Assembly (NCBI RefSeq): GCF_003351025.1
Contig: NZ_QPCG01000002.1
Location: 310,001 to 374,000, forward strand
DNA: 64,000 nt
Reading direction: 5' to 3'
DNA from: Mucilaginibacter endophyticus
Lineage (GTDB): Bacteria > Bacteroidota > Bacteroidia > Sphingobacteriales > Sphingobacteriaceae
Below the pieces are notes generated by a model. That model was given only the letters and a program-made list of their open reading frames with translations, was not told where the DNA came from and searched no databases. Position numbers and translations under genes: made by a program. Shown here in pieces: positions 18,207-27,127 of the stretch (the stretch's first letter is position 1; every line of letters begins with the position of its first letter).

Positions 18207-18875
18207 TTAAAAAGCAAATTCAGCTTCTCCGATATCCAGTTTGTTTTTTACATGGAATATGCCGGGCGCGGCCCATGCTGCATTCTCGGCGTCGTCTTTC
18301 TCCGCAAGGGAGCGTACCCTGCCGGTCAGCGTTACGGTGTTTCCATTGATTTCCGCATGAACCTTCGCTGCATCTATACCGGCGCTTCTGTGAAAAGCTG
18401 CGCTAATTTTTTGCTCCAGTTCGTAGGCAGATAGCCTGGGTTTCAGCGCAATCCGGTTGATTACCGATTTTATACCCGTGAGTTTTTGAATAGCTGTTAC
18501 TGCGCCGGCGCGCTGATATTCCCATTCCAATTCGCCCTCAAGTGTGACAACGCCGCTTTCTACCTTGATTTTGATCTTATCGTTGGGGATCGCTGAATGC
18601 CATTGTAGGGTGTTTAATATTGCCTCGGCTATTTCAGTATCGGTTCTGCGGTAGATTGGGGAAATCCCTATTTGGATGTCTTCGGCTACAGCCTTCACGC
18701 CGGCCACCTTTTTTACTGCCTTTTCCGCATCAACTTTTTTAGAAAATGTGTCTACGGTACCCGACAGCGTAACAATGCCGTTTTTAACGGCAACTCCAAT
18801 TGTGGATGAGTTTAGGAATGGTTGCCATTTAAGTTCATCCATTACGTCTTTCTGAATTTCATGGTCTGTTTTCAT
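18207..18875 (-). CDS. Triple BON-domain protein
   Basis: 222 residues consisting of three BON domains (about 4-70, 78-145 and 148-215), each with a V-x-L-x-G-x-V core such as GIVTLSGTVDTF. There is no signal peptide, so it may be cytoplasmic, as seen for BON proteins in stress islands. BON domains bind membranes or hydrophobic ligands. A near-consensus FNR-type box sits at the island's usual promoter spacing upstream. Confidence 0.88.
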   Translation of the reverse strand: MKTDHEIQKDVMDELKWQPFLNSSTIGVAVKNGIVTLSGTVDTFSKKVDAEKAVKKVAGVKAVAEDIQIGISPIYRRTDTEIAEAILNTLQWHSAIPNDKIKIKVESGVVTLEGELEWEYQRAGAVTAIQKLTGIKSVINRIALKPRLSAYELEQKISAAFHRSAGIDAAKVHAEINGNTVTLTGRVRSLAEKDDAENAAWAAPGIFHVKNKLDIGEAEFAF

Positions 18876-18914
18876 AATTAATTATTAAATAATAGAGTTG
18901 TGTTAATTGATATT

Positions 18915-18957
18915 CAAATGACCTCAATTTCAGTAGAAAACAACATGACGGTGGGCA
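18915..18957 (-). promoter_or_regulatory. FNR-type box with -7 element for the BON gene
   Basis: The box TGACGGTGGGCA (18946-18957) has one mismatch to TGAY-N4-RTCA. The minus-strand -7-like GTCATTTG (18922-18915) ends exactly 36.5 nt from the box centre. The predicted transcript start is about 35 nt before the BON start codon. Confidence 0.5.
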
Positions 18958-18967
18958 GTACCCCGGA

Positions 18968-18979
18968 TGATTGTTATCA
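18968..18979. promoter_or_regulatory. FNR-type box between divergent BON and flavodoxin genes
   Basis: TGATTGTTATCA matches TGAY-N4-RTCA fully. It is not at the class II spacing for either gene and may be an auxiliary site. Confidence 0.5.
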
Positions 18980-19038
18980 CGATAATAACCCAGACAAAAA
19001 ATGTAGGGAACAATGATAGTTTGGATCATTTTAGAACA

Positions 19039-19080
19039 TGACCCGGGTCATTTTTGTGTTGGTATTTGCCAGTTAACTTG
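19039..19080 (+). promoter_or_regulatory. FNR-type box with -7 element for the flavodoxin gene
   Basis: TGACCCGGGTCA is the core of a perfect 14-bp palindrome (19038-19051). The -7-like TTAACTTG at 19073-19080 ends 35.5 nt from its centre, one nt shorter than the other sites. Confidence 0.6.
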
Positions 19081-19103
19081 CCCGTACAAAATCGACAATT
19101 GCC

Positions 19104-19616
19104 ATGAAAGGAATCATCATTTACGGGAGTAAATACGGCGCGACTAAACAATATGCGCATTGGCTGGCCAACATTTTGCAAATGCCGGTATCAAAAGCCG
19201 AGAGTGTGACTCCCGACGTGCTGGCTCTTTATGATATGATTGTAATTGGTAGCCCAGTTTATATCGGCAAGTTAGTGCTGCATGATTGGCTGAGGAAAAA
19301 TAGCGACAGTCTAAAACACAAAAAGCTTTTTATATTCATTGTTAGCAGCACCAACGATGAGGATATTGCGCAGCGGCACGCGCTGATAAAAAACAACTTC
19401 GACCATAATATCAGCAAAATGGCCAAAGTGTTTTTCCTCCCTGGCAGATGTGTTGTTGCTAAACTTTCATGGATGGACAGGTTATTATTAAAGATGGGCG
19501 CCTGGCTGGAAAAGGCTCCTGAGAAAAAATTGGTTATGAAAAAGGGATTTGATTATATGGATCGCCACCACCTTGATGATATCATTGCACAAATTCAGCG
19601 TTTTGCCGACGATTAG
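19104..19616 (+). CDS. Flavodoxin-domain protein, HemG-like
   Basis: 170 residues. The FMN-phosphate loop is near the N-terminus (IIYGSKYGATKQYAHWLA), followed by a typical flavodoxin beta strand and 50s loop (DMIVIGSPVYIGKL). The C-terminal SWMDRLLLKMGAWLE resembles the tail of HemG, the menaquinone-dependent protoporphyrinogen oxidase of anaerobic heme synthesis. Assignment as HemG is tentative; a general flavodoxin is the alternative. Its promoter carries one of the best FNR-type palindromes in the window. Confidence 0.75.
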   Translation: MKGIIIYGSKYGATKQYAHWLANILQMPVSKAESVTPDVLALYDMIVIGSPVYIGKLVLHDWLRKNSDSLKHKKLFIFIVSSTNDEDIAQRHALIKNNFDHNISKMAKVFFLPGRCVVAKLSWMDRLLLKMGAWLEKAPEKKLVMKKGFDYMDRHHLDDIIAQIQRFADD

Positions 19617-19666
19617 TACGAGTTTTTTCGTGCAGATGCCAACAGTTTGGAATAGCGGCCTTTAGA

Positions 19667-20680
19667 TCAGGCTTCATCCATAATTAGCACTGCTGCGCCG
19701 CTAATTTGCCCTGATCTTAACATCGAGATAGCGTCATTAGCTTCGGACAGTTTAAACACCTGGGTTTGCGTATGTACCGCAACATTTTTCAATGCAGAAA
19801 AGAAGTTCAAGCCATCCTGGCGGGTTAAATTTGCAACTGATTTAACCGAGCGTTCGCCCCAAAGCAAATCGTATGAAAAGGTCGGGATATCGGTCATGTG
19901 AATCCCCCCGCAAATCACCTGGCCTCCTTTATCAACCTCTTTTAAAGCTTTGGGAATTAATTCGCCGGCAGACGCAAAAATAATGGCCGCATCAAGTAAC
20001 TCAGGCGCAGTTTCCGAACTGCCGCCTGCCCAATACGCCCCCATAGCTTTTGCAAATTGTTTTGCCTGATTGTCATTGTCTCTAACGAACGCGAACACCT
20101 TCTTGCCTTGAGCTATAGCTATCTGGACCAGGATATGTGCCGCTGCCCCAAAGCCATACATGCCTATATTTTGGGCCGATGGCGTTATCATCTGGTAAGA
20201 ACGAAAGCCTATAAGGCCGGCACAAAGCAAAGGCGCTGAAGATGGGCTGCGATACTGCTCATCCAATACAAAACAAAAACGGGCATTTGCCACTGTATAT
20301 TCGGCATAGCCCCCGTCTATGGTATAACCGGTAAATAACGGGTTATCGCAAAGGTTTTCCATTCCTTGCAGGCAAAACTTGCAATGCCCGCAGGTTTGAC
20401 TCAACCACGGTATACCCACAAGTTGACCGGGAACTGGCTCTTTGACCGCCTTTCCGGCTTCGATTACCGTTCCTAATATCTCGTGCCCTGGGATTAGCGG
20501 AAGTTTGGGTTTATCAAGTTCGCCATCTATTATATGCAGGTCGGTACGGCAAATGCCGCAGGCCAATACTTTAACAAGTACTTGGCAATCAGAAGGCCGG
20601 GGGATTGGCAGCTTTTTGCAGATGAGCGGGTTGCCGGCTTTTTCCAGCACCATGGCCCGCATGGTATCGGGGTATATCAT
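19667..20680 (-). CDS. Zinc-dependent alcohol dehydrogenase
   Basis: 337 residues, MDR family. The catalytic-zinc region has CGICRTDLH and GHEILG; the structural zinc site is CGHCKFCLQGMENLC (four Cys). The nucleotide fold shows IGMYGFGAAAHILVQIA. It resembles AdhP-like enzymes that recycle NADH by reducing aldehydes under low oxygen. It is 73 bp downstream of the phosphorylase gene in the same direction and probably co-transcribed. Confidence 0.88.
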   Translation of the reverse strand: MIYPDTMRAMVLEKAGNPLICKKLPIPRPSDCQVLVKVLACGICRTDLHIIDGELDKPKLPLIPGHEILGTVIEAGKAVKEPVPGQLVGIPWLSQTCGHCKFCLQGMENLCDNPLFTGYTIDGGYAEYTVANARFCFVLDEQYRSPSSAPLLCAGLIGFRSYQMITPSAQNIGMYGFGAAAHILVQIAIAQGKKVFAFVRDNDNQAKQFAKAMGAYWAGGSSETAPELLDAAIIFASAGELIPKALKEVDKGGQVICGGIHMTDIPTFSYDLLWGERSVKSVANLTRQDGLNFFSALKNVAVHTQTQVFKLSEANDAISMLRSGQISGAAVLIMDEA

Positions 20681-20753
20681 GAGTATTTCGGTTTTATTTA
20701 TTAAACATCAAAACAGCCGACGTCAAAATGTAATTTATTGCATTGCTGATAGT

Positions 20754-22406
20754 TTATGAACTGTACATTTTCATGTAGTATTCATCAGCCATCCTTGCCG
20801 ATTCAAAGACTGGAAATATATCTTTTGCTGCTTGCTTCATGATAGATAGCCATTGATCCTGGTTGCGATAATACATGGGCATTATTACGTTTTCTAACAA
20901 GTCCATCAGGTTCCTGTTTTCCAGAATATCTTTTTCTTCTTCTGATATCGTACCGGGTGCGGGCCTGATCAGGAAACAATTATCCATTTCTCGGGCAAAT
21001 TCAGGGACCCAGCCATCAGGCATCGACAGGTTTATACTTCCGTTCATGGCCGCCGTCATACCGCTTGTGCCTGATGCTTCATGATAAAGTTTCGGATTAT
21101 TCAGCCATACGTCCGAACCTTTTTTTAACATAGCCGATAGCGCAAGCTCATAGCCTGTCAACACCGCGCAGCGCTTAAAAGGCCTGGTTTTAATCATGAT
21201 CTGGTTAAATTGATCTATGGAATCGTTATCTTCGGGATAAGGTTTACCTGCCCAGATCAACTGTATGGGGTAATCGGTTTGCTCAAGTAAACGTGTAAAA
21301 CGCCCCCAGTCTTTCATGATGAGGCCAGCGCGTTTATAGCCTGCAAAACGTCGCGCCCAAACAATGGTTAGTACGTTTTCGTCAAAAAGTTTACCGCATT
21401 GGTCGGCTACGATTTTGAACAAGCTTCGTTTCATTTCTTTTTTCCAGGCTATGACATGGCCATCATCATTATCAGCAAAGGCCGCGTTAAGATCAGTGTC
21501 GCTCCAGTAAGCGTTGTTTTGGGCGTTGGTAATAGAAGTAATTTCGCATATATCGGGGCTTTTACCCCACATTTGCCTGGCAACTTCCCCGTGGAGCTTT
21601 GAAACCCCGTTGGCTTTTCTTGAAAATTTAAGTGCCCCCAATGTATAATTAAACCGGTCGCTTTGCATGCCCAGCATTTTCCTTACCTCGGTATCTTGTA
21701 AATGATAAAAGAACGACATTTCTTTTAATAGAACATAGCTATGTGATTCGTTGCCGGCCATTTCCGGGGTATGAGTTGTAAAAACCACCCGCTTTTTTAG
21801 TTCCGCAAGGCTTTTAAATTTATCAAGCAGGTAAAAGTTAAGGGGTACGGAATGGCCCTCATTCATGTGGTAAATATCCGGTTCAAGCCCCAACAGGTCA
21901 AGCAAAGTAGCGCCGCCAATACCCAATATAATACTTTGCGCAATGCGGGTTGCTTCATTCGGGTCATACAAGCAATGGGTGATAGAACGCGAAAGCTCAT
22001 CATTTTCGTCAATATCGGTACTCAGCAGGATTAATGGGGCTGTTCCGAACGTTTCAGGAGGGAGTAAATAAGCTTTAACATGTACCGGGGCATCATGAAC
22101 GGATACCTGGAAAACGAAACCTAAATCTTTCAGAAAAGCATATTCTTTTCTGATAAATTCCGCTTTCATCAAACCCTCACTATCTCTTGCCTGATCATAA
22201 TAACCATATTTCCATAAAATACCTATCCCAATCAGGTTTTGCTTTAACTGGTAGGCGCTGCGCAAATGCGAACCTGATAAAAAGCCCAACCCTCCGCTGT
22301 AAATCTTCAGCGCCTGGTCAACAGCAAATTCCATAGAAAAATAAGCTACGCTCGTTTGGTATTTTTTATCGGGTGTGTAGCCGAAAATTTCGTCTTTGGT
22401 TATCAT
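20754..22406 (-). CDS. Alpha-glucan (glycogen) phosphorylase-like protein lacking the PLP lysine
   Basis: 550 residues, the short alpha-glucan phosphorylase type. It begins with SVAYFSMEFAVDQALKIYSGGLGFLSG and has HMNEGHS and FTTHTP motifs of the family. The PLP site, normally EASGTSGMKAAMNG, reads EASGTSGMTAAMNG: residue 451 is Thr instead of the Lys that forms the Schiff base. Phosphorylases release glucose-1-phosphate from glycogen; without the Lys this may be inactive, regulatory, or bind PLP noncovalently. The -7 element is a perfect TAACTTTG (22514-22507), with a large palindrome further upstream. It leads a two-gene unit with the alcohol dehydrogenase. Confidence 0.82.
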   Translation of the reverse strand: MITKDEIFGYTPDKKYQTSVAYFSMEFAVDQALKIYSGGLGFLSGSHLRSAYQLKQNLIGIGILWKYGYYDQARDSEGLMKAEFIRKEYAFLKDLGFVFQVSVHDAPVHVKAYLLPPETFGTAPLILLSTDIDENDELSRSITHCLYDPNEATRIAQSIILGIGGATLLDLLGLEPDIYHMNEGHSVPLNFYLLDKFKSLAELKKRVVFTTHTPEMAGNESHSYVLLKEMSFFYHLQDTEVRKMLGMQSDRFNYTLGALKFSRKANGVSKLHGEVARQMWGKSPDICEITSITNAQNNAYWSDTDLNAAFADNDDGHVIAWKKEMKRSLFKIVADQCGKLFDENVLTIVWARRFAGYKRAGLIMKDWGRFTRLLEQTDYPIQLIWAGKPYPEDNDSIDQFNQIMIKTRPFKRCAVLTGYELALSAMLKKGSDVWLNNPKLYHEASGTSGMTAAMNGSINLSMPDGWVPEFAREMDNCFLIRPAPGTISEEEKDILENRNLMDLLENVIMPMYYRNQDQWLSIMKQAAKDIFPVFESARMADEYYMKMYSS

Positions 22407-22506
22407 AAATAGTCGATTGGTGGCTTATTCTATAACAGGTGGCGCTATTGTTTGTGTTATCCGGCGCCGGGTATGAGTTTGCCTTAATTACCAAGCTTAG
22501 GTTCAA

Positions 22507-22514
22507 CAAAGTTA
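22507..22514 (-). promoter_or_regulatory. -7 promoter element of the phosphorylase gene
   Basis: TAACTTTG on the minus strand is a full match to TAnnTTTG. The centre of the palindrome at 22544-22585 would lie near -62, a class I activator position. Confidence 0.6.
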
Positions 22515-22543
22515 GGTTGTTGTTTAGGCTGCGAAATGATCGT

Positions 22544-22585
22544 TTCTCCTCAAATAAATGATACTGATCATTTATTTGAGGAGAA
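22544..22585. promoter_or_regulatory. 19-bp-arm perfect palindrome containing an FNR-type box
   Basis: The arms TTCTCCTCAAATAAATGAT and its exact complement flank a 4-nt ACTG spacer. The core TGATACTGATCA (22559-22570) fits TGAY-N4-RTCA. It lies between divergent genes, so it is an operator rather than a terminator. Confidence 0.7.
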
Positions 22586-22601
22586 GTTGTTTGGCAATAC
22601 A

Positions 22602-22613
22602 TGACGAGTGTCA
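22602..22613. promoter_or_regulatory. FNR-type box
   Basis: TGACGAGTGTCA fits the consensus fully. It lies 58 bp before the start of the 22671 gene; no -7 element is at the usual spacing. Confidence 0.5.
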
Positions 22614-22670
22614 CCCTTGCAGCTGTTCGTGGTCATTCCGGCCATATACAGCGCGTTGCAATTTTGTATT

Positions 22671-23054
22671 ATGAAAAATCATATCAATATCAAATACGTT
22701 AAAAACCTCAATAACGACGCTTTACGCGGCATTGTTTTTTACACACAGGAACTGGGTATCCTTCAGGAGAGGTTACAGGAAATAGCAGCAGATAATACTG
22801 CGCGCGAAGTGCAGGAAAAGGTTGAACATTTTCAAAATCAGTTCAGCATCCACCAGGATTATCTGACAAAGTTAAGGCACGATATCCAAATCAATGATAA
22901 GGCAATCGAGGCCCAATTACAGGTTACCGATGCCGTGATCTCTGAAAGGACCGCCGCTGAGCATGCCGGCATCCATGAGAACTACATCACTGAGGAGAAT
23001 ATTTTCAACAACCTGCGACACGAGTTTAACCGCTTCGCTGCACAATGGATGTAA
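22671..23054 (+). CDS. Small helical protein of unknown function
   Basis: 127 residues from ATG 22671; an earlier in-frame ATG at 22608 overlaps the FNR-type box and its extra residues look unnatural. The protein is predicted almost entirely helical, with coiled-coil-like heptads (LGILQERLQEIAADNTAREVQE would fall in the first helix). Several His and Glu residues sit in the second half (FSIHQDY, HENYITEENIFNNLRHEF). I do not recognise the family. It is divergent from the phosphorylase gene and shares its regulatory region, so it likely belongs to the stress regulon. Confidence 0.65.
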   Translation: MKNHINIKYVKNLNNDALRGIVFYTQELGILQERLQEIAADNTAREVQEKVEHFQNQFSIHQDYLTKLRHDIQINDKAIEAQLQVTDAVISERTAAEHAGIHENYITEENIFNNLRHEFNRFAAQWM

Positions 23055-23119
23055 TCTAAGGAAATAAGAAGAAATAGGCGCAAACCTTAGTTTTTAAAAG
23101 GAATTTAAGGTTCTCCAAA

Positions 23120-23131
23120 TGACGAGGATCA
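23120..23131 (+). promoter_or_regulatory. FNR-type box (upstream) of the P-type ATPase gene
   Basis: TGACGAGGATCA fits the consensus and lies 22 bp (centre to centre) upstream of the promoter-spaced site, the same pairing seen before 13504 and 34877. Confidence 0.55.
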
Positions 23132-23141
23132 CAAACAAAAC

Positions 23142-23184
23142 TGATCATTGTCCTGTCCGGACTTCAATATAGTAGATAGTTTTG
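23142..23184 (+). promoter_or_regulatory. FNR-type box with perfect -7 element
   Basis: The box TGATCATTGTCC (23142-23153, one mismatch) is followed by TAGTTTTG (23177-23184), a full TAnnTTTG match ending 36.5 nt from the box centre. The transcript start would be about 23189. Confidence 0.65.
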
Positions 23185-23223
23185 GTATAACCGATGGATG
23201 GAATTTATTCCTGTTTCGGTAAA

Positions 23224-23235
23224 TGATCCGCATCA
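23224..23235. promoter_or_regulatory. FNR-type box in the 5' leader of the ATPase gene
   Basis: TGATCCGCATCA fits the consensus but lies downstream of the predicted start site, where binding would repress or block rather than activate. Confidence 0.45.
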
Positions 23236-23319
23236 TGGGTTCAATACCGGTGACGGCGGCATTACGGAACCGGAGGTACCAGTTCCGTTTTTTTTATTAA
23301 ATATCCCCCCGCGTTGTCA

Positions 23320-25821
23320 ATGACTAAAAATAATTTCCATATCCAGGGTTTGAGCCGGTTGGAAGTTGCCGCTGCGCGGGAAAGATATGGTATTAACCGC
23401 CTTTCAATAGAAAAGAATAATGTTTTTTTTACTGCCCTGAAAGACCTCGTAGCAGAGCCAATGGTTGTTTTACTATTAGTAACGGCCGTTATATATTTAA
23501 TTAGAGGTCAGAACGCCGATGCTATGTTTTTAGCGATAGCCGTATTTTTGGTAGCCGGAATTTCTATTTTTCAAAATTCCAGGAGTAAGGCTGCTCTCGA
23601 TAAGCTAAAGAGTTTTACACAGTCAAAGTGCAGGGTGATCCGGGAGGGTTTGGTAACTGATATAAATAGCGATGAGCTTGTTGTGGGCGATAGCCTTATA
23701 GTCGAAGAAGGTATGTCCATCGCAGCGGATGGAAGGATCCTGCATTCCAATGATTTTTCCGTTAATGAGAGCATACTGACAGGAGAATCCCTCCCGGTTT
23801 TTAAGGATCCATTGTCTGTTGAACCCATCGTATTTCAGGGTACCACAGTAGTAAGCGGACTTGCAGTGGTTGCTGTTTCTGCTATAGGTGATCAGACCCA
23901 GCTTGGTAAAATTGGAAGGGGGCTGGAATCTATCACGGTAGAAAAAACGCCCTTGGAATTACAGATCAACAATTTCGTAAAAAAGATGGTCATCATTGGC
24001 GTAATTGTTTTTGCAATTGTTTGGGCTATCAATTTTTTTCGCTCTGCAGATTGGCTGGCCAGCCTTACTAAAGCACTTACCCTGGCTATGAGTATTTTGC
24101 CCGAAGAGATCCCGGTTGCATTTACCACTTTTATGGCTTTGGGGGCCTGGCGGTTGATGCAGATGGGAGTGGTGGTCAAAGAAATCAAAACTGTGGAAAC
24201 GTTAGGCAGCGCATCGGTAATATGCACGGATAAAACAGGTACTCTTACTGAAAACAGGATGAGTCTTGCCAAATTATATTTAAGGGGGGGCAGGCAATTT
24301 TATGACGCCATAGAGTTGATGGATGAAAAAAAAGCAAGGCAATTGGTAGCGTTGGCAATGTGGGCAAGCGAACCTATTCCTTTTGATCCGATGGAAGTGG
24401 CTTTACATGAAAGCTATCAGAAAAACTGTGATATAGATGAGCGTCCCGGTTATCATATGGTTCATGAATATCCTTTGGCTGGTAAGCCGCCAATGATGAC
24501 ACATGTTTTTGAAAATGAAAGCGGTCATCGGATCATTGCTGCAAAAGGCGCGCCGGAGGCTTTGCTGGCGGTATCAGGATTAAATATTGAAGAAAAAAAA
24601 GTTATTGAAAGCGCGATCAGGAAACTATCGGCAGAAGGTTGCCGGGTATTAGGCGTAGGGCGGGGACTTCTTGATGACAATCAGTTTCCGCCGGTGCAGC
24701 AGGAAATCCAATTTGACTTTATTGGTCTGGTGGCTTTTTATGATCCGCCCAAAAAGAACATAAAGGATGTACTGGGAGCTTTTTACAAAGCAGGGATCGA
24801 GGTAAAAATTATAACAGGCGATAATTCGCTTACTACACAGGCAATAGCGAAGGAAATAGGTTTTCGCAACGGCAATGAAACCATCTCCGGGAACGAGTTA
24901 CTCACTTTGTCCGAAAAAGAGTTCGGGGAGAAGATAAAGCACGTCAATATTTTCAGCAGGATGTTCCCCGATGCAAAACTGAAGATTGTCAACGCGTTAA
25001 AAGCCGCAGGTGAAATTGTTGCTATGACCGGCGATGGTGTTAATGACGGGCCCGCACTCAAGGCAGCGCATATTGGTATAGCCATGGGCACTAAAGGGAC
25101 GGAAATAGCCAAAGATGCCGCTTCGCTGGTGCTTGTAAAAGATGATTTGTCAAAAATGGTTGACGCGATAGCCATGGGCCGGCGTATTTATACTAACCTT
25201 AAAAAGGCAATACAGTATATTATTTCTATTCATATACCTATCATTCTTACAGTATTTATTCCTTTGGCATTTGGATGGATCTACCCCAATATATTTTCCC
25301 CTGTTCATATTATATTTCTGGAACTGATTATGGGGCCGACATGTTCTATTGTTTACGAGAATGAGCCTATTGAAAAGAACACTATGCTCCTTCCTCCAAG
25401 ACCTCTGGCCACGACATTTTTCAATTGGAGCGAGGTAGTGACCAGTGTTATTCAGGGATTGGTGATTACCGGAGTAACCTTGCTTATTTACCAATATGCA
25501 GTAAACGCAGGGCTTAGTGAGCAACTGACACGTACCATGGTTTTTTGTTGCCTGCTCTCAGCCAATATTTTCCTGACACTGGTTAACCGTTCATTTTACT
25601 ACTCGGTGTGGGTTACAATAAAGTACAAGAACCGGCTGATGTTCCCGATGCTTGGTTTTACGTTGCTGCTTGGGTTGGCGTTGCTTTATATCAGGCCATT
25701 AGCAATGTTTTTTGAATTTAAGTCTCCTTCTGCATTTCAGCTTGCAGTAAGTGCCGGCGCAGGTTCTCTTTCCGCCGGATGGTTTGAGGCATTGAAATGG
25801 GTTAAGAGAAAACGAGATTAG
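23320..25821 (+). CDS. Cation-translocating P-type ATPase (P2-like)
   Basis: 833 residues from ATG 23320 (a TTG six bp earlier is less likely). It has the actuator TGES motif, the M4 motif PEEIPVA, the phosphorylation site DKTGTLTEN (Asp about 303) and the hinge TGDGVNDGPALKAA. The layout is that of P2 ATPases, related to Ca2+ pumps, but PEEIP replaces the usual PEGLP so the ion is uncertain. It has its own promoter with FNR-type boxes. Similar ATPases are common in anaerobic/stress islands with universal stress proteins. Confidence 0.88.
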   Translation: MTKNNFHIQGLSRLEVAAARERYGINRLSIEKNNVFFTALKDLVAEPMVVLLLVTAVIYLIRGQNADAMFLAIAVFLVAGISIFQNSRSKAALDKLKSFTQSKCRVIREGLVTDINSDELVVGDSLIVEEGMSIAADGRILHSNDFSVNESILTGESLPVFKDPLSVEPIVFQGTTVVSGLAVVAVSAIGDQTQLGKIGRGLESITVEKTPLELQINNFVKKMVIIGVIVFAIVWAINFFRSADWLASLTKALTLAMSILPEEIPVAFTTFMALGAWRLMQMGVVVKEIKTVETLGSASVICTDKTGTLTENRMSLAKLYLRGGRQFYDAIELMDEKKARQLVALAMWASEPIPFDPMEVALHESYQKNCDIDERPGYHMVHEYPLAGKPPMMTHVFENESGHRIIAAKGAPEALLAVSGLNIEEKKVIESAIRKLSAEGCRVLGVGRGLLDDNQFPPVQQEIQFDFIGLVAFYDPPKKNIKDVLGAFYKAGIEVKIITGDNSLTTQAIAKEIGFRNGNETISGNELLTLSEKEFGEKIKHVNIFSRMFPDAKLKIVNALKAAGEIVAMTGDGVNDGPALKAAHIGIAMGTKGTEIAKDAASLVLVKDDLSKMVDAIAMGRRIYTNLKKAIQYIISIHIPIILTVFIPLAFGWIYPNIFSPVHIIFLELIMGPTCSIVYENEPIEKNTMLLPPRPLATTFFNWSEVVTSVIQGLVITGVTLLIYQYAVNAGLSEQLTRTMVFCCLLSANIFLTLVNRSFYYSVWVTIKYKNRLMFPMLGFTLLLGLALLYIRPLAMFFEFKSPSAFQLAVSAGAGSLSAGWFEALKWVKRKRD

Positions 25822-25957
25822 CGCATCAATAATTATGTGCTAATGATTTTGGGGATACTTCTGGTCAGAGCAAATTAGGTTTTATTGACCATGAAAGAAA
25901 CTATAAACAGTTACAATCAGCAAATATCTGCTCTTTATTTCGCACCCAACCGGATGA

Positions 25958-26410
25958 TTAATTGTGCTCAAACCGACCGGTTGTATTGTCAATTACTATT
26001 TTATAAACTATGAGGTCAATTTTATCTCCCAGGTCGTATTCACTTTCGGTGATCCCATGGGAGGGATGGCCAGAAGGCTGTTCAACCAATGGCATGATCC
26101 TATGAATTAGGGCCTGCATAGCCTGTTCTTGTTCTCCAATTTCGGTAATCTCTTCAAATTTTCCCCAGGCGATGACACTTTTCCAGCTAAAGATGTTTTT
26201 TATTTCGTCCACCTCAAAACAAACTTTAGGGTTTTGCCGCATCATCTCGATCTTTTTCCCCGGACCGGAGTGCGCATAGATAACGCCGTTTTTATATACG
26301 TAATTAACAGGCACAATATAGGTAATACCGTTGGCGTGGCATCCCAGGCGGCCTGTAATTTGCCGGCTGAGCAAAGCTTCGATTTCCGGCTGTTCCAATT
26401 TTCCTAACAT
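25958..26410 (-). CDS. Pyridoxamine 5'-phosphate oxidase-like flavin-binding protein
   Basis: 150 residues from ATG at 26410; an ATG at 26434 is also possible. The fold is the split beta-barrel of the PNPOx family: GRLGCHANGITYIVPVNYVYKNGVIYAHS near the N-terminus, then KVCFEVDEI. These small proteins bind FMN, F420 or heme; members in stress islands are mostly of unknown reaction. An FNR-type box is upstream. It converges with the P-type ATPase gene. Confidence 0.8.
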   Translation of the reverse strand: MLGKLEQPEIEALLSRQITGRLGCHANGITYIVPVNYVYKNGVIYAHSGPGKKIEMMRQNPKVCFEVDEIKNIFSWKSVIAWGKFEEITEIGEQEQAMQALIHRIMPLVEQPSGHPSHGITESEYDLGDKIDLIVYKIVIDNTTGRFEHN

Positions 26411-26453
26411 AGCTAAGAGCATTAAGTTTATCAAAACTAAACAAGCAGGGATT

Positions 26454-26496
26454 TAAATAAGATGTTCTTTGTCAGCGAGAGATATGATCTATATCA
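26454..26496 (-). promoter_or_regulatory. FNR-type box with weak -7 element for the PNPOx-like gene
   Basis: The box TGATCTATATCA (26485-26496) fits fully. The minus-strand -7-like CTTATTTA (26461-26454) ends 36.5 nt from its centre; only the TTT is conserved. Confidence 0.5.
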
Positions 26497-26547
26497 CTCT
26501 TGTTGAATTGTTGCTGATATCAATTTTTTAACCGGTGCTCTGCCGCT

Positions 26548-26817
26548 CTAAGTTTTTGCGCGATACAGGTACTTGTTATATCCGAATGATATTTTTTCGA
26601 TGAGGCCAGCCTCCACCAGTTTCTTCAATTTATTATTGAATGAGCTGTGTGAGATATCGAGGCCGGTAGCTCGTACATCCAACCAGATAGATTCGGCATC
26701 CTTGCCTTCTTTTGATGTTAACATGTGATCGATAATGTAGCCACTTAACAACTGCATTTGTTCCTGCGGTTTAGTAAGCCGGGACTTTGATGACCTGAAG
26801 GGATATTGGATATTCAT
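26548..26817 (-). CDS. Small winged-helix protein
   Basis: 89 residues. The C-terminal two thirds look like a winged helix (ISHSSFNNKLKKLVEAGLIEKISFGYNKYLYRA), with a helix before it. It could be a small transcription factor. I do not recognise a named family. No FNR-type box is directly before it. Confidence 0.6.
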   Translation of the reverse strand: MNIQYPFRSSKSRLTKPQEQMQLLSGYIIDHMLTSKEGKDAESIWLDVRATGLDISHSSFNNKLKKLVEAGLIEKISFGYNKYLYRAKT

Positions 26818-27127
26818 TGCTTTATATATTCAATGATTTATAGCTTATTTCCAACAAGCCAAAATAGCTTTCAAATTTGAAGCAAATCTGTACCTGGTTT
26901 TAATCCCCCTTTTTAAGAGCTTCAAATTGTTAAATTCTGTTAAACAATACGCATTTCATCTCAACTACAGAATGTTGCAATACTATTGTTAAGAAAAAGA
27001 AGAGTGCGGATAACTATGCTGTATTGTTTACCGGCACAAAATAGCCGTTTGTCCGCACATTGTTTGAAGTATCTAATTGCTAATTAAATTTAAAGGAAAC
27101 TTATTGATTTACCCCGATCTTAATTTT
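26818..27127. other. 310-bp AT-rich intergenic region
   Basis: It lies between the divergent winged-helix and Rieske genes. I see no FNR-type box or clear palindrome; it presumably holds both promoters. Confidence 0.5.
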
